64,000 bases of DNA from Diphasiastrum complanatum (lineage: Eukaryota > Streptophyta > Lycopodiopsida > Lycopodiales > Lycopodiaceae): positions 23,499,367 through 23,563,366 of the forward strand of contig CM055098.1 in NCBI GenBank assembly GCA_029204225.1, read 5' to 3'. Shown here piece after piece: positions 1 through 8,985 of this stretch; position 1 is the stretch's first letter; each line of letters starts with the position of its first letter. The translations under genes and the position numbers were made by a program. Below the pieces are notes generated by a model. That model worked only from the letters and a program-made list of their open reading frames with translations. It searched no databases and was not told the DNA's origin.

Positions 1-674
1 GCCAGGGGAAGAAGATGATGGAACTTCTCTTTAGTTCCTCGTCGCGATCTTTTTGGCAAAAATTCCTTCCATGAGCCCCTCCACCTCAGATTATAGATCT
101 TAGCACATGGGTAACCTACACCACCTCGTTGTACACCTGTACCTAACACTCCCCCACTTCCCACACACCCTTACACAAGTACTTCTGATATATTTTCCCC
201 AGTCATAGTCGAAGAGGCCATCGATCGTTTAAACTGGAATAAGGCCAAAGATATTGATAATCTAGAAGCTGAACTCTTGAAGCAGGTTGTTGAGATCCTC
301 TCACCCTTTCTCTCTTTCCTCTTTAACCGTGCTATCACATCCGGTTTCCCTTCCCCTTGGTCCACAAACCTTATTCACCCTATCCATAAAGGTGGTGATC
401 CCATGAAAGCCGACAACTATCGTACCATCATGATCAGCCACCTCTTTGCCAAGGTTTATGGTTCTATTCTTCAGTCAGAGATCAGTACAGAGATGGATAC
501 CAGAGCACTGTATGCCATAGGTCAGGCAGGTTTCAGACCATGATATACTACATCAGATCATATTTTCACCTTGAGATCCATCATTGAGGAGGCTAAGGCC
601 AGGAGAGAGCGTGTATATTGTTGCTTTGTGGATTTCCGCAAGGCCTTTGACTCTGTGCCTCGGCATTTACTCTT
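1..674 (+). pseudogene. LINE A: ORF2 reverse-transcriptase fragment
   Basis: This is the middle of a LINE ORF2 on the plus strand, cut by the window edge on the left. The reading resumes in several frames: the pre-RT linker (FSSSSRSFW, TTSLYT) at about 20-140, then the RT palm start with HPIHKGGDP and NYRTIMI (about 375-430), GQAGFRP (about 520-540) and the first catalytic box FVDFRKAFDSVP (about 628-663). A TGA at 541 replaces an expected Arg codon, and the linker carries frameshifts, so it is dead. The match to the family ends at about 674, where the direct repeat of the gag-bearing element begins. The catalytic YADD box is missing. It is diverged from the younger copies, so it is probably an old insertion. 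Confidence 0.85.
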
Positions 675-786
675 GCACTTATTATTCTACTGTACTGTGA
701 CGGGGCCTACTAGGCAAGGCTTGGCCAACAGTATTTTAAGTGGTGGGACCCACTTATTTATTTGTATACATGAAATACCCACAACA
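675..786 (-). repeat. Putative short LTR, copy 1 (3' copy for the minus-strand element)
   Basis: Near-identical to 5612-5723. It begins TGTTGTGGG on the minus strand and abuts the LINE A remnant. No convincing polypurine tract precedes it. Confidence 0.5.
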
Positions 787-1085
787 GGGTCCACGGCCCA
801 AAGTAGTGCCGGTCCCTCGACACTAGGCTGCAACTGTCGTGAAGGGGCGCTGTTGTCGGTTCTTTTATTGCTGGGACATGGGTGCTTCAGGAAAAGCGTG
901 GATAGAATTCGCTTACGTAAAACCTGAGGCTTTATTGATTGTTGATCAGCAAGAACCTGGACTTGCCAGATTTTCAATAATACCCATAAGGGTCTGGTTA
1001 ATGGATCTTCATAGATCGGCGCAACTGGTCCCAATGTCATAGACTCCCCCAATTCGTAATGTGGATATGACGTGCTTGCTTGATG

Positions 1086-2687
1086 CTATTGTCTGTCCAG
1101 GTATTCGAAGTATGCCATAACCTGACGACTTTCCTCAGCAGTCAATATCATAGATTGAGGACAAGGCTTTGTCATTGTAGGCATTGGTGCTTGTTGTACT
1201 GGAGGCCTATTTGGGCTTGGATTCCCTGGATTTGGCCTTTGAAGAATGGATATATCCCGAATTGGCGTTGATTTGGGGGTCTGTTGAATTGTGGAACAAT
1301 TAGATTTTGGTTGAATCTTGCTCGTTGAGGGGCAATCATCAACTTTAGTCTTCTCTTGGTCATTGCACTTCCCCGCTGAAGGCTGCGTGATGGCACTGTT
1401 CCTTGGATCTTGTGTTGAATTGTCTTCAAGTTGCTCTACTGACGCTAGTCCCCTTTGTAATTCATCACTAAGAATTCTTTGTAGTGATTGCGCCAAGAGA
1501 CTTGGTAAAATCCGTTGGACTTCGTCGGATGCCAATTTCTTGACTTCCTCAGTTACCATTGGCGTGATGGATTCTACCATCTCTGCCAGATTGTCCTCTT
1601 TGTCACTCATTTTATAACCTGGTGGCACTAATATTTTTCTTTTGTAGTACATTCGAGGTGGAAGGGTTACCCCAGGTGCATGTCGGTCTACATAGGCCAA
1701 ATGCCTCCTGGCTATTTGTGAATTTCTCATCGAGCAATCTTGGCATGGATGATTAACTCCGCATTGTGAACACGAGAGATCAAATGTTGACGGATCCCTT
1801 CGGTGTGGACATTCAGCACGACGGTGTTTTCCTCCGCATCCATAGCACCTAACTGAGTGTAGTATGCCATCACCTCTAAGTTGATAGGCATACACCGGTA
1901 ACAGATTCCCCTTAGGATCTTCCACAAAATAGACTGGTAGGCTGTTATGGTCCTCCATTGAATTCGGTGACATGCAAGAGGATATAACCAAAACTCCTAC
2001 CTTGCCACTGTTTGTTGAAGAAATTCGTGATTTAGATGGGTTTATCTGACATCCATTCTTCAGATGAGCTCCTTGTTGGCTTGATTTTGCTTCTGACCGT
2101 AGAACCGCTAGATCTTGCCGTTTACGAACTTGTTGCTCTGCATTCTGTCCTTTCAATAAGCGCAGATTCTTGATTGGACACCTGGTACTTGGATGATTTC
2201 CAAAGCAGAAGGTACATTTGTCCTTTTCAAGAAAATTGACTGTGCAAGCATAAGCTTCAGGACGGCCTGAACTTGAAGTGCAAGGTTCTTGGTCTTCCGC
2301 TGCACTCGATCTGCTTGTCTTTGCTGCACTTAGTCGCCTTGCATGGGATTCCATTCTTGCTGGATCATCGCTCATTGTTGAATCTTGTTCCTCTGATTCC
2401 CCATCTAAAGATTCAACACTGTGATAGGGAGAATCCATCATTCCATGTTGCAGTTCTACCATGGCAGCTTCCTTACAAAGTTGTGCAGGTGACGCATAAG
2501 ATGCTAATTCTGCCATACCAGATCTGATCCTTTTGGGCAGTCCAGCATAGTATTTTGCCATGACGATCCGTTTAGGAATCGGTGGATTACAATCCTTCAC
2601 TAATTGGATGATTCGATAGGTGTAGTCTCGGATTGTTTCATTAGGGAACTTTTTTAGCCTAGATAATCCTGCATTGGTGGTCTCCAT
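1086..2687 (-). CDS. Gag-like protein with CCHC zinc knuckles, 533 aa
   Basis: An uninterrupted 533-residue ORF. The first 90 residues (LKKFPNETIRDYTYRI, then YYAGLP and a helix ending in KEAAMVEL) have the pattern of retrotransposon gag capsid domains. Two knuckles of the C-x2-C-x3/4-H-x4-C type follow: CTFCFGNHPSTRC near residue 160 and CYGCGGKHRRAEC near 284. A third Cys/His cluster (CSQCGVNHPCQDC) lies near 305. The C-terminal third is hydrophilic and Pro/Gln-rich, with a predicted helical stretch around 370-420. There are in-frame stops just upstream of the ATG, and capsid-like sequence may start in another frame, so the N-terminus may be truncated. The likely role is RNA packaging for a non-autonomous LTR element. 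A domesticated gag gene is possible but nothing here proves it. Confidence 0.65.
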   Translation of the reverse strand: METTNAGLSRLKKFPNETIRDYTYRIIQLVKDCNPPIPKRIVMAKYYAGLPKRIRSGMAELASYASPAQLCKEAAMVELQHGMMDSPYHSVESLDGESEEQDSTMSDDPARMESHARRLSAAKTSRSSAAEDQEPCTSSSGRPEAYACTVNFLEKDKCTFCFGNHPSTRCPIKNLRLLKGQNAEQQVRKRQDLAVLRSEAKSSQQGAHLKNGCQINPSKSRISSTNSGKVGVLVISSCMSPNSMEDHNSLPVYFVEDPKGNLLPVYAYQLRGDGILHSVRCYGCGGKHRRAECPHRRDPSTFDLSCSQCGVNHPCQDCSMRNSQIARRHLAYVDRHAPGVTLPPRMYYKRKILVPPGYKMSDKEDNLAEMVESITPMVTEEVKKLASDEVQRILPSLLAQSLQRILSDELQRGLASVEQLEDNSTQDPRNSAITQPSAGKCNDQEKTKVDDCPSTSKIQPKSNCSTIQQTPKSTPIRDISILQRPNPGNPSPNRPPVQQAPMPTMTKPCPQSMILTAEESRQVMAYFEYLDRQ

Positions 2688-2769
2688 AGCTCATCACCAG
2701 AATGTTGCAAAGTAGTCGGTTGGTGAATTGCTTCAAGGTTTGCTCAATAGCTCTGGTGTTCCAACCTTT

Positions 2770-2786
2770 TTTTTTTTTTTTGTGGG
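2770..2786 (-). repeat. Poly(T)/poly(A) run
   Basis: About 17 consecutive T on the plus strand, just upstream of the gag ORF in its own orientation, followed by purine-rich sequence to about 2930. Simple sequence with no assigned role. Confidence 0.7.
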
Positions 2787-3239
2787 AGATGGAGAAGAAG
2801 AAAAAGAGAAGAGAATCGGTAAATGGTGGATCAGTATCGATGAGAATAGAGACAGAAATGGATTTATCTAGCAGAGATGGAGATAGAAGATGGAATAGAG
2901 ATGGGACAGAAGAATGATGGATGGATAGTGGTTGATGTGGAGGGAACTGATCGGCTTGATTTGAGGTTCATTCACTTGATTCAGTCCAGGGATGTTGGAT
3001 CTTGATGGATAATGTGACTGCAACCTAGATTTGACAAGATCTGATTAGTTTTAGTTGGCTAATAGTGTGATTTTAGCCCTTTTTCTTGGTATTTTGTGGT
3101 TTTGCTTTTTTTGAGATTTCTTCAGAGTGAATCTAACCTTCAACCTTCCTACAGTAGCTGTATCTGGACCACTTCTAGACAATGTGAGTTCTGCAAGACT
3201 TCTTGATGGACAGATTTGTCAGGCTTTTTTGGCACTTTG

Positions 3240-4475
3240 CGGCACTTCGAGAGTTACTTCCCAAGGAAACTCAAAAAATCATGGAAAAAGTGCATTTTTT
3301 TGGGGTTATTTTGCAAAATTATTTTCTGGGAACAAACCCTCGCAGACTGGTATGCACTTGTATCTAAGTCAGATTCACCTGCTCACAAAGCTGCGAGAGT
3401 TACTTCCCAAGGAAACTCAAAAAATCTTGAAAAAAGTGCATTTTTTTGGGGTTTTTTTGCAAAATTTTTTCTGGGAACAAACCCTCTCAAATTGGTATGC
3501 ACTTGTATCTCAGTTAGATTCACCTGCTCACAAAGTTGCGAGAGTTACTTCCCAAGGAAACTCAAAAAATATTGAAAAAAGTGCATTTTTTTGGGTTTTC
3601 TTTGCAAAATTCTAAGATTTTCTAGGAACAAACCCTCGCAAATTGGTATGCACTTGTATCTCAGTTAGATTCACCTGCTCACAAAGCTGCGAGAGTTACT
3701 TCCCAAGGAAACTCAAAAACTCTGAAAAAAAGTGCATTTTTTTGGGGTTTTTTTGCAAAATTTTAAGATTTTCTGGGAACAAACCCTCGCAGACTAGTAT
3801 GCACTTGTATCTTAGTCAGATTCAGCTGCTAACCAAGCTGCGAGAGTTACTTCCCAAGGAAACTTAAAAAATCTTGAAAAAAGTGCATTTTTTTGGGGTT
3901 TTTTGGCAAAATTTTAAGATTTTCTGGGAACAAACCCTCGCAGACTGGTATGCACTTGTATCTCAGTTAGATTCACTTGCTCACAAGCTGCGAGAGTTAC
4001 TTCCCAAGGAAACTCAAAAAATCTTGAAAAAAGTGCATTTTTTGGGGGTTTTTTTTCAAAATTTTTAGATTTTCTGGGAACAAACCCTCGCAGACTGGTA
4101 TGCACTTGTATCTCAGTCAGATTCAGCTGCTCACCAGGCTGCGAGAATTACTTTCCAAGGAAACTCAAAAATTTGTTGTCTGAGAAGGTTCTAGGCCACT
4201 TTTTGCTCTTGGGAACCTTCATAGGGGCACTTTTTTTGGGATCTAACTCTCGCAGACTTCTGTGTCCTTGTCTCAGTGAGATGGAACTTCAGAGAGCTCT
4301 GCGAAGGTTACTTCCCAAGGAAACTCAAAAATTTGTTGTCTGAGAAGGTTCTAGGCCATTTTTTGCTCTTAGGAACCTTCACAGGGACACTTTTTTTGGG
4401 ATCTAACTCTCATAGACTTCTCTGTGTCCTTGTCTCAGTGAGATGGAACTTCAGAGAGCTCTACGAAGGTTAGTT
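3240..4475. repeat. Tandem repeat of about 150 bp, roughly eight copies
   Basis: The phrase GTTACTTCCCAAGGAAACTC recurs at about 3250, 3400, 3543, 3694, 3845, 3994, 4147 and 4309, giving periods of about 142-162 bp. Each unit also carries AAAAAGTGCATTTTTTTGG, a variant of GGGAACAAACCCTCGCAGAC and TATGCACTTGTATCTCAGT. The first six units are very alike. The last two change to a different inner sequence containing GGTTCTAGGCCA. The array lies between the gag ORF and the 5' repeat of the gag element, in its presumed leader. Short ORFs through it are artefacts of the repeat. Confidence 0.95.
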
Positions 4476-4479
4476 TTGA

Positions 4480-5174
4480 GTTTTGAATTTTTTTTTGATT
4501 TTTACAAAGGATTTTTGAATTTTTTTGGGTTTTTCTCTATATTTTTGGGTTTTTCTCTATTGAGAAGTAACCTTCACAGGCTTCTATGCAGGTCTGGGAA
4601 AGTACCCTGGAGCTGCTGCCAGTCATGCAAAGGTTAGTTCTTGCTGGTTTTTGAGAAATCAAAATCGGATGAGATTTTGGCTCTCTTTTTCTCTCCAAAA
4701 ACAGATTGAGCTTTTTTTTCTGATTTTTATGGATTTTATGGATTAACAAAGGGATTGGGTGCTTGGATCTGATCCTCCCACCGCACAATCTCTCCCTACA
4801 GTGCAAACAAACGAAAAAATCACGAAAAAATGGCAAAAACTAACACTACTCACACTATTCCACCCTTAAAATTCGATTTTTTTGATGAAAAAGAATGATG
4901 AGAGAGTAGCAAGAGAGAGATAGAGGAAAAGAGAAAGAGTGTGAGAAAGCTATGCGGCAAAACGAGTGTGTGGCGCTCCTCGGCAACGACGCCACTGTTG
5001 TGTCGTCGGTGTAGCATAGGAGTCCGTCGCTGGGAGCGGCAACCTCGCCTTCACCTGCATAGCAAGAAGAGAGAGGGAGAGGAGAAAGAGAGTGGAGAGA
5101 GGGAGAGAGAGAATGCCTAGGTTGAGAAAGGCTTTGGGGGCTCGAGCGCATACCCAAAGCTATTCTATCCCAAC

Positions 5175-5178
<4 letters not shown>
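4480..5178. other. Low-complexity leader region, no gene seen
   Basis: T-rich then GA-rich sequence between the tandem repeat and the GA microsatellite. No ORF with recognisable protein similarity was found on either strand. Confidence 0.6.

Positions 5179-5232
<54 letters not shown>
5179..5232. repeat. (GA)n microsatellite, about 27 repeats
   Basis: A pure GA run. On the minus strand, upstream sequence reads TATAAGAGGGAGCC and then AATAAAACTCTC (about 5250-5315), which resembles an LTR promoter and poly(A) signal. This raises the possibility that the true LTR of the gag element is longer than the 112-bp repeat. Confidence 0.95.
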
Positions 5233-5236
<4 letters not shown>

Positions 5237-5611
5237 GTGAAAAAACCAAGAGAGTTTTATTAGAATGAGAATGGAAGATGATACAATACAAAGGAAATGG
5301 CTCCCTCTTATAGATTTTAGAGGTGAGCCTCCTTCACTCTCATTTGCCACTTCATTGGGGCAAGGATTCTAATCCAAGCCTTTAAAATAAACACAACTTA
5401 AATCTATTGGTGCTAAGAGAGCACAAGGGCACTCACATGATTCATGTGAGTTTTAAGTTGGGCCCTTTTAGCTTTTTTATTTGCAACTTGACTTAGGGCC
5501 TCGAATGTCATTTTAGAGTTTTAAGCCCTCACTCTCTTATTCCTAAGAATTACAACTTGCTACTTGTGCTCATTGGTGGCTGGGCTTATACACACAGGAC
5601 GCCAGTGCCTC

Positions 5612-5723
5612 GCACTTATTATTCTACTGTACTGTGGCGGGGCCCACTAGGCAAGGCTTGGCCAACAGTATTTTAAGTGGTGGGACCCACTTATTTATTT
5701 GTATACATGAAATACCCACAACA
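5612..5723 (-). repeat. Putative short LTR, copy 2 (5' copy for the minus-strand element)
   Basis: Near-identical to 675-786. On the minus strand it starts TGTTGTGGG and is followed by GAGGCA then TGGCGTCC, read here as LTR end plus primer-binding site. Confidence 0.5.
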
Positions 5724-7829
5724 CTCCTTGGTGCTGGTCTTCCGATGTTGCTATCTTTTCTTGGGGCACCTATATCCCTGAGTTTGCACATATGTTTGAT
5801 GGTTACGTGTATGATGCGACTATTCGCGATGAGTGTCCATCTCTTTTCCAACTTCCTCATTTGTTACTCAACTGATGATATTGATCTCTCTCTTTAGTCT
5901 CCTTAATCTCTCTCTTTCCTGCTTTCTAGGGTTAAGTCTTGCTTATTTGGGTCTGAGCACATCATTCATCATCATCATGAATGTAGTTGGGGCATTTGTC
6001 AACCCAAATGGCATCATGGCTTTCCGGTTATTGACTTAGTGCATAGTCTTCTTTAAATGGTCGTTTTTTAAGATGTTAAAGTGAAGGTTCTGAAGCACAA
6101 ATTTGAATCTCAGAGAGTCCGAACCATGCACATGTGGGATGTAAGTGGTCAGTTTTTCTATTAACAGTTTCTTTTTATTCAGAAAGCATTTTGTTAACAT
6201 TATGACCTAATATTTTTGGCTTTGAAAGAGGTTAGCGATTCAGGTGCGAAAGAGCCCCAAGATTGACTTTTAGGTGCAAAGAAAGGCACACTCCACGGCC
6301 TGGAGCATAGCTGTGTTTTGCCTTTACAAGGTGTCTTATAACACTTACTCAGCTCTTGGACCAATTTGTCGTAGTCTTCCCATGTGTATTGAGGCAAAAA
6401 GGAGCACTTTTCGCTCTAAGCTTTTGCCCTTTGTAAATTGTCCCATGACATTGGAGATTTTCCACCAAGCCACGTAGAATTGCTTATAATTATTACATTT
6501 CACTTACAATTTTGGATTCTACAGCTTTTAGATGTAAATCTCATTTTGAAATTGTGTTTGGTGCAATGATCTTTGCCAATACATTGCCATGTATACATTG
6601 TCCTATGACATTGGAGATTTTCCACCAAGCCACCAAAAATTGTTTATAATTATTACATTTTACTTACAATTTTGGATTCTACAGTTTTTAGATGTAAATC
6701 TCATTTTGAATTTGTGTTTGGTGCAATGATCTTTGCCAATACACTGTACTTTATCATATGTGATTGTTAGAGTTCGTTGTAGGCAATGCTTATTCAGATA
6801 AAGCCAAAAAAATATTCAGATCTAGTTTGCAGCCATGTTTTAGATCAACCATGACATGTTTATCAAAGGGCAGTTTTTTTTTGTGTTTTTCAGAGTGTTG
6901 TTGATCAAGATATTTAGCTAGGATGGATTCTTGTGTTTCACTATTATCAATCAACAACGTCCAACGTTGGTTAAAAAATTTCATGAAAGTACAAGAGAGC
7001 CATTCTTGAAGATCTGTTTACCGTTGTGGGGATGTTTTCATGGGTCTCTTCTGAGGCTATTTTTTAGCACAGATGGATTAACTGAACTAGCTTGTTTTTT
7101 TGTCACTTCTTTTCCAGAAGAAACTTTAACTTCCAACATTTGTGTGATAGGCAGATTGGCTTGTCTCTTTGTAGATGGGGAATAACAATGCTGGAATTTT
7201 GCCAATTATGAGTCCAGAGTCGCTATTCACAAAAGCTATCCCGCTTGGCATGAGTTTGAAGACCTTTTGTTGCTCACCTTCTAATCGCATTGGAGTATAT
7301 TACAGGTTAGTCTTACAAGTTAACATAGTTGGACTACTGTTTCCTTGGCTGAAAAGCTTGCTACAGATTCTCTGAGCTTGAGCATGGGAAGTAGTTCCAT
7401 TCAATTTTTGATGGCCATATGATTGATCATGCAACATGCCTAAAAACGGTAAATGTAGATTTCAGAAAAAAATAAGATCCATTTCTTGTCAAGAAACCAT
7501 TAATGGGCTTCATAATTGCAAAAGCAAAGTTTTGACAAAATAATTTCAAAGTTTAGCCATCTTTTGATATAAGGGGATTACTGTCTGATGGTTCTCAATT
7601 AGTTACAGCCTGATTGATCTTATAAGTGTGATTCATTTATCACAAAGTTAATTTGTTGTCCTTACGCTTTTTGAATATTAGAGGTTTGCCTTCTGGAACG
7701 ATGTTCAGCTATTCATGGTACTTTTGCAGCGATTCATATCTATTTGCATTATATCCTTCTTTATGTTTGTAGCGTAATATTATCCAACTTATTTCTTGCT
7801 TTCTCTTGCTGTCTCGTGCATGTGTACAG
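5724..7829. other. Upstream intron or spacer, no gene recognised
   Basis: The sequence is AT-rich. Apart from the tandem duplication at 6437-6745 I see nothing codable with recognisable similarity. Because exon 1 starts with a split codon, at least one earlier dynein exon must lie upstream. I could not identify one here, so it is probably before the window. Confidence 0.6.
6437..6745. repeat. Tandem duplication of about 149 bp, two copies
   Basis: Copy 1 (about 6437-6585) and copy 2 (about 6597-6745) are offset by 160 bp and share long identical stretches, including GACATTGGAGATTTTCCACC and GTGCAATGATCTTTGCCAAT. They differ by scattered substitutions. No coding signal is seen. Confidence 0.95.
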
Positions 7830-8634
7830 TCCGGAAACAATGGAGCTTGGAGACATGTATGCTGCAAGCAGATGCTCTAGAAATAAAGAGGTCTCAAGGT
7901 TTGCACAGCAGTCTATCCATTTTGTATCTAAAAGGCCACCTTGGAAGAACCCAGGTAAGAGACCTAAGAAGGAAGTTGCTGACTACGTGGTACCAGTGCT
8001 GACTGAGAATAAACTTTTGTTCCCTATGGGACGACAATATGTAGACATATCACATGTTTTTGAAGGAAATCATCAAAATACATTGACTTCTGCATCTAAA
8101 GGCTCTTTTGATTCAATCCAACTTAATGAATCAAATGAGAATACTTTTCTAGCTGATCAGCAAGAACTAGTGAAACATTACAAGCAGATATTTCTTCACG
8201 TAAGCAACATGATGACAATGAAGAAAGAAAAAGCTGATGCTGCTAAGTTGGAAAGAAAGTCTGCTTTTGTAGACAAAACAGATGGTTTGGTGCCTTTGAA
8301 AAGCAAGGACAGGTTCTATCCTCAAATAGTTGATAGTCCTCGAAGTTTGCACACTGTGACCTTGCTACAGCACCTTCCAACTTCTTCAGATATCATGAAA
8401 GCAGCAGATGATATTGTAAGATACCAGTATTATGTAGAGACAGGGGTTGATGAGTCATTTATCACTCCCATAAATGAGAGGTGGATACGTCGTGCTGTTC
8501 ATTTGACAGGAAAATATGTGAAGGATGGATTATCACCAGATGTTATTCAAAGTACCTTGGAACATATCAAGGAAGAAGTTCAGCATGATTATGTGCTTAG
8601 CATGAGAAAAGCAATTGTTGATTATATTTTGCAG
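7830..8634 (+). CDS. Axonemal dynein heavy chain, exon 1 of 13 visible (tail)
   Basis: First visible exon of a dynein heavy chain, the ATP-driven motor of the ciliary or flagellar axoneme. In land plants this is expected only in lineages with swimming sperm. The exon follows a pyrimidine-poor TGTACAG acceptor and ends at TTTTGCAG/GTATAT. The frame runs 268 codons without a stop. The C-terminal part, with RYQYYVETGVDESF and SMRKAIVDYIL, matches the N-terminal tail of inner-arm heavy chains of the DNAH3/7/12 type (animal names), where a similar KxSIVDYIL segment is conserved. The first base completes a codon begun in an unseen upstream exon, so an internal ATG need not be the start. The N-terminal 120 residues are less conserved. 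The subfamily call is inference. Confidence 0.85.
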
Positions 8635-8678
8635 GTATATTCTCTGTTTGAATCAGAATGTGAAGGCCAATGGTGCTG

Positions 8679-8683
<5 letters not shown>

Positions 8684-8749
<66 letters not shown>
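8684..8749. repeat. (GA)n tract at the 3' end of LINE D
   Basis: About 33 GA units between dynein intron sequence on the left and the 3' tail of minus-strand LINE D on the right. In LINE-sense orientation this is (CT)n. Confidence 0.95.
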
Positions 8750-8751
<2 letters not shown>

Positions 8752-8783
8752 AGAATTAGAATTATTATTATTAACGTCTTTTG

Positions 8784-8797
8784 GTGCCCAGGGGCAC
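8784..8797 (-). promoter_or_regulatory. LINE D 3'-terminal hairpin
   Basis: On the minus strand GTGCC and GGCAC flank a four-base loop. It is preceded by CTTAT and followed by AGACGTTAATAATAATAA. The same position in five other copies carries a hairpin with a changed but still paired stem. In stringent-type LINEs such a 3' stem-loop is recognised by the reverse transcriptase to start target-primed synthesis. That role is inferred here. Confidence 0.75.
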
Positions 8798-8985
8798 ATA
8801 AGACAAAAGAGAGTACAAAATGTGAGAAGCATTGTCCGCATAAGGACTTATTTACCAATGAAAAGACAGTAAAACTAAAACTAAAATATCGATCTCTCTG
8901 TCTCTAAGAGAAAAAGTATCCAAGCTTGACCACCAGCTGGTGAGGGTACAAAGCAAGAGCTTAACCACCTGCTCCGCGGAGGAAA

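Larger units (their letters stand above)
675..5723 (-). mobile_element. Gag-only LTR-type element with very short terminal repeats
   Basis: Two direct repeats of 112 bp (675-786 and 5612-5723) differ at only a few positions and bound a region with one long minus-strand gag-like ORF and no protease, RT, RNase H or integrase. Read on the minus strand each repeat begins TGTTGTGGG, a normal LTR start. Just inside the right repeat the minus strand reads TGGCGTCC, a plausible primer-binding site. This organisation fits the class described as terminal-repeat retrotransposons with GAG (TR-GAG), which depend on enzymes supplied by other elements. No target-site duplication is clear, because the left copy has lost a few terminal bases or joins LINE A imperfectly. 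A chance duplication of 112 bp around an old gag gene is the main alternative. Confidence 0.5.

Noticed and set aside
3240-4475. CRISPR-like array
   Set aside because: The unit is about 150 bp with no spacer/repeat alternation and the genome is eukaryotic. It is an ordinary tandem repeat.
5724-7829. An upstream dynein exon in this region
   Set aside because: Several AG/GT pairs exist, but no translated segment resembles a dynein tail, so no exon is claimed.
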